A stretch of 64,000 nt of DNA from Zanthoxylum bungeanum (lineage: Eukaryota; Streptophyta; Magnoliopsida; Sapindales; Rutaceae), in NCBI GenBank assembly GCA_019454045.1, contig SKCR01023734.1, positions 62,001-126,000 of the forward strand, given 5' to 3'. The position numbers and the translations under genes are program-made. Below are positions 45,546 to 58,147 of this stretch, in pieces. A model generated the notes under the pieces. It saw only the letters and a program-made list of their open reading frames with translations, did no database searches and had not been told where the DNA came from. Within the stretch, counting starts at the first letter, position 1. Every line of letters begins with the position of its first letter.

Positions 45546-46018
45546 TAGGGGTGTACAAATTTTCGGATCAACCCGCGATCCAATCCGACCCGCGCGGGTT
45601 TTAAAAAAATAATAATGATTTTCGGGTTAACCCGATCCAACCCGATATTTACGGGTTGGGTCACTGGTTTGATATTAAAACCCGACCTGACCCGACTCTA
45701 TTAGATTTTTATTATTTTTCTAAAAATTTTATTAATTTTTTAAAGTTTTTACTATTATTAATTTATTTATTACTTTTGTTATCTTGAAACTTTATATATA
45801 TGATAATTTTCGGGACATAAAATAACTAATATTTATATTTCAAAATAGTTAAATCATTAAAAAAAATTCTTTTTTTTTGGCCGACCCGACGACTTGACCC
45901 GATCGGATTTCACCTCTCAAATTTCGGGTTCGAATTCCCGAGCAGCGTGACCCGACTTGATCGGGTCTCATAAAATTAAAAAAAAAAAACGACATGACCT
46001 GACCTGTGAACACCGCTA
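45546..46018. mobile_element. hAT-type MITE
   Basis: Ends TAGGGGTGTACA and TGAACACCGCTA (inverted repeat with two mismatches), flanked by AGATGGAG (45538-45545) and AGATGAAG (46019-46026), an 8-bp duplication with one change. The interior is made of 'cccgaccc' and 'cgggtt' strings. Non-coding. Confidence 0.82.
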
Positions 46019-46026
46019 AGATGAAG

Positions 46027-46712
46027 TATAAGTATTTGTATCCCTATTCAAAATAAAGGTAAGTCCTCATGTAAACTGAGGCCCGTAAGGGTTCGATACA
46101 CTAGAGCCGTGTACAAGTAAAAATTTTATATCAGTTGATTAAATGAGCCGTATACAAATATTAATATCCACATACCATACTCGACCAATAACCTCGTAAT
46201 ATTTGTAATATATTTCTATAAAGTAGAACATAACAAAACAAAACAAACAATAAATATTCATATTTAAGTAGGGATGGTAGAAATCTCTTTGGACACAGTA
46301 GCCCTCGGAGACCCTCCACAATTGAGGCAGGGATCAAGGATGAAAATTGAAAAAAAAATTATTGGGGATGGAAACAAAGAAAATTTAACTCATTTTATTC
46401 GATGGATCGGTGGGGATCAAGTAAAATTTTCATTCCCTCCCTATTATCCATTTAAGTTTTAATTATATATTTTAATTCTTTTAATAAAAATATTTTAATT
46501 TATAGATGTAAGTAAAAAGTATATTAATATTTGATATAAATTATAAATAGTTCAAATACTTAAATGAAATTATAATTTTATATAGATGTAAATAAAAAGT
46601 ATCTTAAAATTTGATATAAATTATAAATAGTTCAATCTATATTGAGGGATATATTATTTTATCAAGTTACAGATCAAGCAAGAAGACAAGAAAACACGAA
46701 TTTAAGCAGTAC
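46027..46712. other. Intergenic, no gene seen
   Basis: AT-rich. A block of about 53 bp ('agttcaa' end, 'gatataaattataaatag' core) is repeated near 46503 and 46580. A 'tagggatgg' start at about 46269 may be one end of another MITE split by the next element; no duplication was found. Confidence 0.4.
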
Positions 46713-47461
46713 GGTATTTTCAGGTCCTATGATATTTAAGCAGTACGGCGGGGTAAAAGGTAATTCCCTTCTTGGTCAAGATCATTAATACCGACCCGAC
46801 CACATGAGTGAGGGGCCGAGCACTTTACGATCGGTAAACCGACCACTTAAGATCGGATGACCGGGCATTATCAGATCGATAACAACATTCTCAGTTCAAA
46901 AGACCACCATAACCGAGCTCATGAAGACCGAGAATATGACGAGATATGCTCCAGAAGATAAGACATCATATTCCTACGGATAAGAAGATAAGTTATCCTA
47001 CTTTCATGGGGAAAAGTTGATAAGTCAGTATCCTAATAGGAAAAAGGAAGTGAAAGTAGTTTCAACTAGGAATCCTTATGAGAAAAGGAAAATTGTTTCT
47101 TTGCTATTATAAATAGGAGGGGAAAGCGTGCTCGTAAGGGGAGAAAAAAAAGGGTTGAGAGTTGAGAGTTGAGGGTATTGAGAGTGGAGAATAGAACAAG
47201 AGAGAATTAGACTTGTAAACACTAAACAGATCAGAGAAACATATTTCGGTAATAAAACATCGTCCGTTCTGTGCCCGTGGATGTAGGCTGGATCTGATCC
47301 GCCGAACCACGTTAAATCTCTTTGTTGATTGGTGTATTTATCTATCTTTTGCCAAATTTGCTTTTGGTTTCCCATAAACAAAACAAATTCACAGTTGGAG
47401 GAGGATTGTCTCGGGAGTAAAAAACCATTATTGCCCCTGAGACAGAAATCAGCCGTCAACA
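46713..47461 (+). repeat. 5' LTR of element C2
   Basis: Homology to the 3' LTR starts at ggtattttcagg; ends GCCGTCAACA. TATA box tataaatagg near 47110. Confidence 0.88.
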
Positions 47462-47511
47462 GTTGGCGCCGTTTGTGGGGACTCCAAACAAAAAGCAGCT
47501 CGAGTGGTAAG

Positions 47512-50124
47512 TGTTGGGGTTTTAGGGGCTAAATCCGGTAACGCAGCGGAAACGCGGGAAAATCAAATTTTCCGATTTCAAATTTTTTTCTCGGATTAAT
47601 TAAATAAATATATTTATTTAATTATCCAATAATCAATTATGAAATAAAATTCAATAAATCATATTTAAGTGAATTTACCGAATTACCCTTACACTTGGTA
47701 TTTTGTCCATTTTAGTCCGAAATTGATCAAATCAATTTTGAATGATTCTAAATCATTTCTAAGATGAACTTAGCATGTTCAAAACATCAAAACATCAAAA
47801 CACCAAAGGCAACATAAATCCCAAAAATGACCCATTTGGCCGAGAGCTTCATTAAGCTTCCAACTTGTGCATTTTGTGATTTCATGCTTCAAGACACATC
47901 CAAATGAAATCCAATCAACATGAAACTTTATATGCATCATATACACATCCTAATACACCATATAAATGAAAAGCCTCAAATTTGGAAGTGGTCTTAAACC
48001 CTAATTTTTCAATTTCTTCAAATTAGACCAAATTGGTTAAATCCAATACTACAATCATGTTTCTTCCATCCAAATCAAGTCTCACACAATGAAACAACTA
48101 TAGAACAATCTAGGTCATTTAAGAGTGGGTCAATAACTCTATAATGGCAACAAGGTTCTAAAACCTTAAAAGAATGCTTATTACTACATTAGTAATAAAC
48201 TTCCAACATCATACATGCATATCACCTTCATCAAACTTGTATCCATCAAAAGTACAAAGAATAAAGAATAGAAAAACTCAAGAACATCACAAGATGTTGC
48301 CCACAACAAGAGGAACAAATTACTCTCTAATGGAAGGTTGGAAATACTTACTAAATTCCAAGCTTTTCCTTATTTTTCTTTTCTTTTCTCTCTACCTTCT
48401 TTGCATTGTTTTAATGGAGTTTTGATAAAGTGAAAAGGTTCCTTAAACCCTAAAATTAAATGAAACAATATATACTTGCCCAAATGTAAGCCTTGGCCGA
48501 ATTTGGCCTAAAGCAAATACAAGTTACATTAGTTTCATTTCATTTGAATTTCATTTGCAAGTTGATAAAATGATCATTACATTTTAATGAAAATTTCAAC
48601 TTAGTCAACAATGGCAACATGAAAAATATAACCATTATATTCGATTAGGGTCATTGCCCAAAATTTGACAAAAATAAAGAAAAATGATATTTCAATTTTA
48701 AACACTTTAAACAAATATCAAAGAAGTCAAATCCAATTTTGATTACCATTTCCTTTACTTTAAAGTCAAAAATAAACACTTATAATCATTTCCTAACTTT
48801 ATCATTTGGTAAGATATTTATATTTTAATATTAATAATTTAACAATTAAAATAATAAATAATTAATTAAATACAAATATCTCAAATATATGTATTATATT
48901 TACTTTAAATATCTCAAATACATATATCAATGATATATGTCAAATACCTTTATTTGACAATTTATTAATGTGTATTTAATAATATCACATATTAAATACA
49001 AATACACATTAATTAGGAAATGACGGTTCGGCCCGTTCGCATGTATTTTTCGTTTAACATTTAACGATTTATAAATAATCATCATTATTCATAAAAGTTG
49101 CCCTAGTGCTCTACGAGTATATTTCATTAGTGAGACTCTCTAGATTCAGGTATATCCGTCACAAAATCCAATTTCGTGTACATAATTATCCACCCGTAAA
49201 TTATGACGACCACGGATAAACTCGCTGAATCATACAGGTCGAGGTCATTGCATACGTATAATCCATCCGTCACAGGTATCCAGATAATCCCAGAGATATA
49301 GATGTAAATGTCAAATCTCTATAGGTATTATCTCGTCGACGTATCTATTAGCAATCTCTAAATAACAATCGGAACTTACTTCCGAAGTATACTGTGGCCT
49401 CAGATTTAACAGACTGCTAATTATATATGGACTACATATGCTCGGTACACAGAACTGACGGATCCTATCTTGATACACACAGGATATCCTGAGGATCGAT
49501 CCACACCCAACGAACAGGTGGAGGTCTGATCTAAATAGATCGGTGACGTGACTGCCATCTAAGTGTGGATGATGTCTCATACATCTACAGTGGTATCTCA
49601 AGTCGAATGACCACTATGCTACTCAACCCGAGAAGATTTTTATTGACGTTGGTGTACCATCCATTAAGAATCTCGGTGAGTCGTTCAGTGTTTATCCACT
49701 ATAAACACCTACAACGTCTATACGAGTCTCCCCAGACTCATGGTTCATTGGGATAAACCATCGGACAAAGTCTCGATATACGACATGTACTGGTCTTAAC
49801 ATATTTGACTAACCGACATGTGTTAGTGAATCTTGACCAGGAACTATATTTGATAATATACATTTAGCAGTGACACTTCCCAATGTCAATTACAAACCAA
49901 CTTTGTAACTGTGTACTGCATTATATATTATCGGGCCTTTGTCTAATATATACATCTCACTAAACCACATTTAGTTTCAATCTAATCGTAATCAGATCGA
50001 ATACGTATATAAAAACAAGAGGTGCAACCATAAATAAGTAATATTATGGAATAAGGGGATGTTCGTATTCATGAATCAGACATAAATACGGTCCGGATTG
50101 GCGCTCTGAGCACCAACCCCAACA
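47512..50124 (-). mobile_element. Solo LTR of 2.6 kb, probably copia, inserted in element C2
   Basis: Runs from TGTTGGGGTTTTAGGGG to GCACCAACCCCAACA, flanked by a perfect duplication GTAAG (47507-47511 and 50125-50129). Length, TG...CA ends and lack of coding sequence indicate a solo LTR. Orientation is set by a TATA-like string on the minus strand near 48470 and by the general look of this LTR type; it is the less certain part. Confidence 0.8.
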
Positions 50125-50142
50125 GTAAGACAATGGCAGAAG

Positions 50143-50502
50143 GTGGAAATCACCGGTCGTCAGGGAGTTCAACAACAGATTGATGATGCATTAGTAATTG
50201 AAGATAATGACATCTCAGATGATGAAGATGACGATCATGAAGATATACTAAAAGATGATTCTCTGCCTCTTTGCCTGTTCGAAAAAGTACATGATGTAAA
50301 ATTGGGAGATTCAGCCGAGGAATGTGCCACTGCTCCAGCGGCTAGTGATAGCCAGAATAATCCAGCTTCTGAATCCAGTAGCAGAGGTGCTACAGCTAGG
50401 GATTCTGATCCTGCTGATTTTAGGAGTGGCAATTCTTATGGTTCAAGGGGTGAAGTGTATGAGGGAGAGCGTGAACCCTTCGTGGTTGGATCAAACTCCT
50501 GA
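50143..50502 (+). pseudogene. UPL3: Element leader fused in frame to a UPL3-type HECT ubiquitin ligase fragment
   Basis: The leader ARVVRQWQKVEITGRQ is split by the solo LTR (first part about 47498-47511). After VQQQ, from about 50173, the frame reads IDDALVIEDNDISDDEDDDH, DDSLPLCLFEKVHDVKLGDS and TAPAASDSQNNPASESSSR. I recognise this as the acidic linker of plant UPL3 (KAKTUS), a HECT E3 ligase, in the part far upstream of the HECT domain; from memory, not by search. Neither the armadillo repeats nor HECT is included, so no ligase is made. The open frame ends at 50502, just before the repeat array. Confidence 0.75.
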
Positions 50503-50539
50503 AGCCGGAACTTAACTACCACATGACTTGCATCTGTCA

Positions 50540-51330
50540 AGGCTCGGGGCTGGATTTGTTCCGCCGAAGCCTCTGTGTGCCACCGGCTCGGGGCCGGATT
50601 TGTTCCGCGCGAGGTTTCGTGGTGTAGGCTCGGGGCTTGGTTTGTCCCGCCGAGGCCTCTGTGTGCCACTTGGTTATCCGGCTCGGGGCTGGATTTCATT
50701 CCGCCGAGGCCACTTGGTTATTCGGGTCGGGGCTGATTTTCGTTCCGCCGAGGCCTCTGTGTGCCACCGGCTCGGGGCTGGATTCGTTCCGCCGAGGTTT
50801 CGTGGTGTAGGCTCGGGGCTGGGTTTGTCCCGCCGAGGCCTCTATGTGCCATCGGCTCAGGGCTGGATTCGTTCCGCCGAGGTTGCGTGGTGTAGGCTCG
50901 GGGCTGGGTTGTCCCGTCGAGGCCTTTGTGTGCCACCGGCTCAGAGCTGGATTCGTTCCGCCGAGGTTTCATTGTGTAGGCTCGGGGCTGGGTTTGTCTC
51001 GCCGAGGCCTCTGTGTGCCACCGGCTCAGGGCTGGATTCGTTCTGCCGAGGTTTCGTGGTGTAGGCTCGGGGCTGGGTTTGTCCCGCCGAGGCCTCTGTG
51101 TGCCACCGGCTCGGGGCTGGATTCGTTCCGTCGAGGTTTCGTGGTGTAGGCTCGGGGCTGGATTTGTTCCGCTGAGGCCTCTGTGTGCCACTTGGTTATC
51201 CGGCTCGGGGCTGGATTTCATTCCGCCGAGGCCACTTGGTTATTCGGCTCGGGGCTGGATTTCGTTCCGCGGAGGCCACTTGGTTATTCGGCTCGGGGCT
51301 GGATTTCACTCCGCCGAGTAGGCCATTATG
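50540..51330 (+). repeat. Array of about 18 units, mean period about 42-45 bp
   Basis: ggctcggggctgg recurs at about 50541, 50586, 50628, 50681, 50725, 50768 and on to 51291. Units alternate between two forms ('gaggcctctgtgtgccacc' and 'gaggtttcgtggtgta'), giving a higher-order period of about 84 bp. Frames of up to 178 residues on both strands are repeat artefacts. Confidence 0.92.
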
Positions 51331-51334
51331 GTTT

Positions 51335-52620
51335 CTCTCAGCTCGGGGTCGGGTTACGTCTCACCGAGTCTGTCTCTTTGGACTGGGGACGTAACATTCC
51401 CCCAGCGCCAAGTGTTTCTCTCAGCTCGGGGTCGGGTTACGTCCCACCGAGCCTGTCTCTTTGGACTGGGGACGTAACATTTCCCTCAGTGCCAAGTGTT
51501 TTTCTCAGCTCGTGGTCGGGTTACGTCCCACCGAGTCTGTCTTTTGGACTGGGGACGTAACATTCACCCAGCGCCAAGTGTTTCTCTAAGCTCGGGGTCG
51601 GGTTACGTCCCACCGAGCCTGTCTCTTTGGACTGGGGACGTAACATTTCCCTCAGTGCCAAGTGTTTTTCTCAGCTCGGGGTCGGGTTACGTCCCACCGA
51701 GCCTGTCTCTTTGGACTGGGGACGTAACATTTCCCCAAGTGCCAAGTGTTTTTTTTTCTCAGCTCGGGGTCGGGTTACGTCCCACCGAGTCTGTCTTTTG
51801 GACTGGGGACCTAACATTTCCCCCAATGCCGAATGTTTCTCTCAGCTCGGGGTCGGGTTACTTCCCACCGAGTCGGTCTTTGGACTGTGGACGTAACATT
51901 TCCCCCAGTGCCAAGTGTTTTTCTCAGCTCGGGGTCGGGTTACGTCCCACCGAGTCTATCTTTTGGACTGGGGACGTAACATTTCCCCCAGTGCCAAGTG
52001 TTCTCTCAGCTCTTGGTCGGGTTACGTCCCACCGAGTCTGTCTTTTTGGACTGGGGACGTAACATTCCCCCAGAGCCAAGTGTTTCTCTCAGCTCGGGGT
52101 CGGGTTACGTCCCACCGAGTCTATCTCTTTGGACTGGGGACGTAACATTCCCCCAGAGCCAAGTGTTTCTCTCAGCTCGGGGTCGGGTTACGTCCCACCG
52201 AGTCTGTCTCTTTGGACTGGGGACATAACATTCCCCTAGAGCCAAGTGTTTCTCTCAGCTCGGGGTCGGGTTACGTCCCACCGAGTCGGTCTTTTGGACT
52301 GGGGACGTAACATTTTCCCCAGTGCCAAGTGTTTTTCTCAGCTCGGGGTCGGGTTACGTCCCACCGAGTCTGTCTTTTGGACTGAAGACGTAACATTTCC
52401 CCCAGAGCCAAGTGTTTCTCTCAGCTCGGGGTCGGGTTACGTCCCACCGAGTCTGTCTTTTGGACTGGGGACGTAACATTTCCTCCAGAGCCAAGTGTTT
52501 CTCTCAGCTCGGGGTCGGGTTACGTCCCACCGAGTCTGTCTTTTCGGACTGGGGACGTAACATTCCCCCAGAGCCAAGTGTTTTTCCCAGCTCGGGGTCG
52601 GGTTACGTCCCACCGCATGA
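51335..52620 (+). repeat. Array of about 16 units of 83 bp
   Basis: agctcggggtcgggttacgt recurs at about 51339, 51422, 51506, 51590, 51675, 51761, 51844, 51927, 52009, 52091, 52174, 52257, 52340, 52422, 52505 and 52590. Units also share 'ggactggggacgtaacattc'. Shorter stretches of the same unit are in element C1 near 32830-34180. Confidence 0.95.
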
Positions 52621-52835
52621 TCTAATTTTTGGCTCGGGTTGTCCCCTCATGGTCAGGCCTCGAGAGATCGTTTGCAGGAGATTATTCGGAGCAGATTATG
52701 AAAGATAAAAAGTGGAATATAAACATGTAAAAAAAAAAAAAGCTCTGCCATCAGTCCGTCAGGAGTGCTGTTCTTTTTATATAGTTCCCGGCAGCAACTT
52801 GTATAACTCGTTGGAACCGAGAATTAGGGGACATA

Positions 52836-53574
52836 TGTTGATGGTATTTTCAGGTCCTATGATATTGAAGCAGTACGGTAGGGGTAAAAAGGTAATTTCC
52901 TTCTTGGTCAAGATCATTAATACCGACCGGACCACATGAGTGAAGGGCCGAGCACTTTACGATCGGTAAACCGACCACTTAAGATCGGATGACCGGGCAT
53001 TATCAGATCGATAGCAGCATTCTCAGTTCAAAAGACCGAGAATATGACGAGATATGCTCCAGAAGATAAGACATCATATTCCTACGGATAAGAAGATAAG
53101 TTATCATACTTTCATTGGGAAAAGTTGATAAGTCAGTGTCCTAATAGGAAAAAGGAAGTGAATGTAGTTTCAACTAGGAATCCTTATGGGAAAAGGAAAA
53201 TTGTTTCTTTGCTTTTATAAATAGGAGGGGAAAGCGTGCTTGTAAGGGGAGAAAAAAAAGGTTGAGAGTTGAGAGTTGAGAGTTGAAGGTATTGAGAGTG
53301 GAGAAAAGAACAATAGAGAATTAGACTTGTAAGCACTAAACAGATCAGAGAACATATTTCGGTAATAAAACATCGTCCGTTCTATGCCCGTGGATGTAGG
53401 CTGGATATGATCCGCCGAACCACGTTAAATCTCTTTGTTGATTGGTGTATTTATATATCTTTTGCCAAATTTGATTTTGGTTTCTCATAAACAAAACAAA
53501 TTCACAGTTGGAGGAGGATTGTCTCGGGAGTAAAAAACAATTATTGCCCCTGAGACCGAAATCAGCCGTCAACA
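52836..53574 (+). repeat. 3' LTR of element C2
   Basis: 739 bp, TGTTGATGGT to GCCGTCAACA. Very similar to the 5' LTR; lacks a short segment present there near 46910. Confidence 0.92.
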
Positions 53575-54501
53575 TGTATATTTAATTTTGGATAATTTAA
53601 TAGTTTAACATATATATTTTTAAATGAATTAAATATATTTTAAGAAAAAATTATCTGTCATTTAGGATCCGGGATCCCTCTGATATCCCTTTTATTTTTT
53701 GAGGATCTCTATCACATCCTTTGAAACAATTACAAAAGAACAGAGACATAGACATCTGAAGATTATCAATAATATATACGGGATCGATAATTCTCATCCC
53801 TCCCTATTGTCAATTTGTCATCTTTACGTCTAGGTGGCACCCATTAAAATATCAAAAGCTAAAACTCATGAACAAAACGTTAATCCTACTCATCAATCTT
53901 CTTGCCTTTTTTTGTCACCTAAGGTATCCTCATGTAGTGAGAGTCGATGCTATTCCATCGGTATCATTATCATCTATCACACTTTTTTTGCTTTGTGGTA
54001 ATTAATATCATCTAATGATTGTACTTTGGTTTGGTAACTAACTTTATTTTTTTTTGACCCCACTAACGTGTATTCCTTTAACATGGCCCACCACCACACC
54101 AATACCACTATGACCATTTGATTATAAGAATATTTATTATGAAAATTTATAAAAACCACCCAATAAAATTTTCAAATTATAAAAATGACTACACTCTCAA
54201 CATTCTTACTTTAATAACCAAATACCCTCTTTTCCGACCAAATTACTCTAATAAATTTTGTATTACACAAAACTCTACTATATTCTTTTCAATAATTCAC
54301 TATACACTCTTCATTTCACTTATCATCTTTGTCACATTCATCCAACACCATTATTCAGTATTGAAGAATAATCATTATAATTTATTTTGGAGAATAAGAA
54401 ATTATGTTAATAATGAATTGATACAATGTGGGTGGCTTATATTACCTTGGTTGTGGGTGATTTTGTCCAAAAGGGTTACTTTTGTTCATTTATTATCGTA
54501 G
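53575..54501. other. Intergenic, no gene seen
   Basis: AT-rich. The 127-residue frame at 54118-54501 has the Asn, Ile and Lys content expected of AT-rich random sequence and no motif. Confidence 0.6.
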
Positions 54502-54506
54502 GCGGT

Positions 54507-56505
54507 TGATGAGTGGTAGTTATATCACTATTTCCCACTCATTTAACCTAATATTTTGTATAGTTTCTTGAGTCTTGTGAATATTTTGATGTATTTTGTG
54601 TTATTTTGTATATAAATAAAGTTTCAGGACATTCTAGAGGTGATTTGGACCAAAACAATGAAAATTGAAAAAAAAAAAAGCATTTTGGTAATTTTGGCGC
54701 GTCACGACGCGCAACCCTTTGGCGTCGCGACGCCTAACGTGCACCGGGTCCATGCTAACGTGCGCCGGGTCCACATGTAATCACCATTGCCACGTGTGCC
54801 ACGTGTCACTCCACGTCACCGCCACGTCAGTGTCCACATCATCAGTTGACAAAGTCAAAGTGCCACTTCACCGCCACGTCATCATCAGCCAATCACGAAG
54901 TGCCACGTGTCGCAATCCTATGGTGCCGACAGTCGCCATCGCCACGTCAGCGCCACATCAGCATAATAATTGAGTTGTTAGCCACCTCGCCACCTGTCGC
55001 CTTATCTCATTATCCGAATTTCCACGTGTCAAGCCCTCAGCATGCCACGCCAAAAAGTGCTGGCGTCGCATCGCCAAAGGCTTTGGCGTCGCGACGCTGG
55101 AGGCCTACCGGGGTCTATAAATTGAGCTCGAGATTTCAGTTTTAGGTGTACCATTCTCTATGAATTCTCTGATGTAAATAGGGAGTTCTCTTCTTAGTTT
55201 TTCTAATTTCAGTTTTGTAATTAATTTTAATTACGTTATGTAATAATAGTAATTTACTTTCTTTACTTTTTACAGTTTTTACTATTCACCATGAGGAGGT
55301 AACTTTCCCCTGCTAGGGTGAAAGGTAATTCTTTTACTATTGCTATTTAGATTAATCTCCCTTTAATATAATATATTCCCTATTTAAAATTCGACTTAAA
55401 AAGGATACCGCCAGATTGGTCGGTTGGTAATTCATTTTCATCTGGTTTAAACCTGACTAGTCAAGGATACCGCCAGATTGGTCGGTTGGTAATTAAATTT
55501 TCTTATTGCCTATATGGCAGGTTTATTTTGGTTCCGTCTTTATGGCTGGTTGAACTTAATTTGACTTAATCAGGTTACCGCCTATATGGCTGGTTGGTAA
55601 AATAATCACAAGTTTATATATTATATTATGAGAGATATCTAAATTAGTAGTAGTAAAAGTTGATTCTTTTACCTTAGCATTTTATTTTATTGCAATTTAT
55701 TTTTCAGCTTTTACTTTTCAGTATTTTTACTTTATGTGTTTTATTTTTCAAGTTTTTACTAGCCCTAGTTATGTGTTGTAACTAAATTAGATATCTGGGG
55801 TTGTGATGACTTTTAATATCACCGGTTTATAAGAGGTTATTTTATAGTTTGGGTAATTTAAAGGTTTACTTATTAAGTCTTAAGCCTAACGCGTATTGTT
55901 AATTGACCACTAATAAGATTGATCTGGTAAATCTAAAATGAACTAGACATAGGGATTTTAGGTTTCAGCCTTAGACTTAATAGCCCACGATCTTCCTTAA
56001 GGATATATAACCCTTTAATAGATTTCCTTATATGATAGAGATATACCTGTCGGGCAGGGGTAGCCATAATTGGAACTTAAACTTAATGAATCCAGATAAT
56101 TTGGTTGACATAGACATATGGTTCAATTGGGTTAAACTGGGTATTTGCGTCTGACCATCGACAGAGGCTTTCGCATAATTTAGTGTTCCAAGTTAGTAAA
56201 CCGATTTATTACACAAACATAAAATAACCACTTCATCTTTAAAATGATATTTGAAGAAATCACAACCCTAGATAGTTTTTAATATTGAATTTTCTTAAAA
56301 CATATTTTCGAACAATTTTATTTACTTGTTTTTAAATTTAGAATCATCACCGTTTCAAATCAATCAAACAATCTGTTAGATACTAGTAATCATTTGACCT
56401 CATAAAATTAATAGCTTATGTATTAAGTCCTCGTGGGATCGATACTTTTTATACTACTTGAACGATACGTGCGCTTGCGTTATACGCGTGTGTAAGCACC
56501 GGTCA
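54507..56505 (+). mobile_element. Solo LTR of the Athila-like family
   Basis: 1999 bp, TGATGAGTGG to GCACCGGTCA, flanked by a perfect duplication GCGGT (54502-54506 and 56506-56510). Same order of parts as the LTRs at 16236 and 4508: ACGTGTC cluster with TCGCGA palindromes, TATA near 55116, 'ggataccgcc...ggttgg' units (55403-55595). Its 5' part (aagtttcaggacattct) is closer to A1 than to A2. Product of LTR-LTR recombination. Confidence 0.95.
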
Positions 56506-56510
56506 GCGGT

Positions 56511-58142
56511 AAAAGTGAGATAAAGAAATTGTGTTTGTTACCTTCATTTTGATGTGTCTGGCCTTTGAAATCTAATTGAATTCTAAGCTCTATTCTGAAA
56601 TCCAACGTACTGAACTTGCACGAGTGTGTTTGTAGGTTAGAATCTTTCCCTCCTCACTTCACATTTGCAATAAAGTTTCTAATCCAAGAGTACAATATAT
56701 TTATGCTTTAATTATATTAGTGAGTATTTTTTTTATCCTCAAGCTCATTGGCTTATATAGGGTTATATGCATATAGGTGTCGACTTCTGATTGACACTTG
56801 TCTAAAACTTGACTATCCTCCAGCTGCATGGAGTACATTTGGTATCACACATGCTCTAATATGTCACTGGGTGTAATTACACATGTTATTATGCATGTTA
56901 AAACATGCTTGCATGTTAAGATAAATGGATTGCCATTGAATTCCACTATGGTGATATATGTGACATAATGTACTTTAGAGTACTGATATCGAGGTCAGAA
57001 TACTACTGATGTACTCTGATGTGTTCCTGACGGAAACCACTATAGGATTGATTCATAGGCACTTGGACACATTTTGTTAGGAAAAAAATATTTACAAGAT
57101 CAAGTCGAACCTCTGAAGAATCTACCTTTAGCAATCTTTCTGTATTCTTGAAGAAATCTTGCTAGTGAAGTTTAAAGACACCACAAAAAAGCACTAGTTA
57201 TTTGATAAGTTTTGGTAAAGATTCAATAAATAACCAAAATAGAATCAACTCTCTCACACACTTGGATGTTAAACGGCAGTGTCTATTTTTTATTCAAAAT
57301 TCTCTACCAAAATTACAAGGTAAAAGCACATTTAAATAGGCATTTGTAAATTATAAGTTAACTTAAACAATGAAAGCTAATTAAACTAAAATACTTAAAA
57401 GAAATACTAATTGAACTAATAAAACTAAATCCTAGGCTAAATAAAACTTAAATTTCATCCATGAGCTTTTAAAATAACATTAGAATTCAGCACATCACTT
57501 AAACATAAAATAAAATTAAAAACATACAACTTAAAGCTGTATAGATTTATTACGATTGAATTTTGACTTGGAATGAATTCGAATCTATCTTTGAGTTAAA
57601 CTACAAAGTTGTATATCCTTGCGTTTCTTTATAACGCAACTTGAATTACTTAAATCATACATCGTATGAAAAGGTTATAGCCAACATATGACGAATGCGC
57701 AAATCCCGCCATCATTACTTAGGTGGTATTCTCTTAAACTTTTTGATGAAATTTGATCAAGAACATCTTTCTTGATGTATCTTGAGTATTTTGAGATTTT
57801 TTAAACTTTGAAACTCAAAATTTTAGATTTGGATTATGCTCAATTCTCGTACCTTTAATCACATCATTTACTCTCTCTTCGAAAGGATTCGTCCTCAAAT
57901 CCAAACATTGACTCAAGAACAACCGAAATATCTTTTTATTTTGATATTTTATTGATTCAAGAACAGCTTAAAAACTCTTAAATAACAAGAACACAAAAGA
58001 AAAACATAAAAAACCAAACTGACTCTTAAGAAAATTGAAATTGATGTTTTTTAGACCTAAATTAAAAGACTGTAAAGAAGATGCAAGAAATCAAAATTAA
58101 AACACAAGAATAACAATAGACGCCGAAGAACTGAAATTAAAC
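56511..58142. other. Intergenic, with a possible gypsy remnant; no gene
   Basis: On the minus strand near 57870-57905 the sequence reads ttgaggacgaatcctttcga followed by a purine tract and tgatgtg, which resembles the end of a Ty3/gypsy interior and the start of its 3' LTR. The rest is AT-rich without coding signal. Confidence 0.35.
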
Positions 58143-58147
58143 ACCAT

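Larger units (their letters stand above)
46713..53574 (+). mobile_element. Second family C LTR retrotransposon, carrying a UPL3 fragment (element C2)
   Basis: LTRs at about 46713-47461 and 52836-53574, primer site TGGCGCCGTTTGTGGGG at about 47464, leader peptide, host fragment, long arrays, then a polypurine tract (gaattaggggacata) before the 3' LTR. The first bases of the 5' LTR are replaced by 'atttaagcagtac', copied from about 25 bases further in, so no target duplication can be recognised. A solo LTR is inserted into the leader. Confidence 0.9.

Noticed and set aside
50528..52476. Long open frames (up to 188 residues) on both strands across the C2 arrays
   Set aside because: Each is a translation of the 42-45-bp or 83-bp unit; several frames are open together, the peptides are periodic, and no protein family is recognisable.
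50540..52620. CRISPR-like regular array
   Set aside because: Units are contiguous with no unique spacers, and the context is a plant retrotransposon.
54118..54501. 127-residue frame in intergenic DNA
   Set aside because: Amino-acid content follows the AT-rich base composition; no motif and no flanking gene signals.
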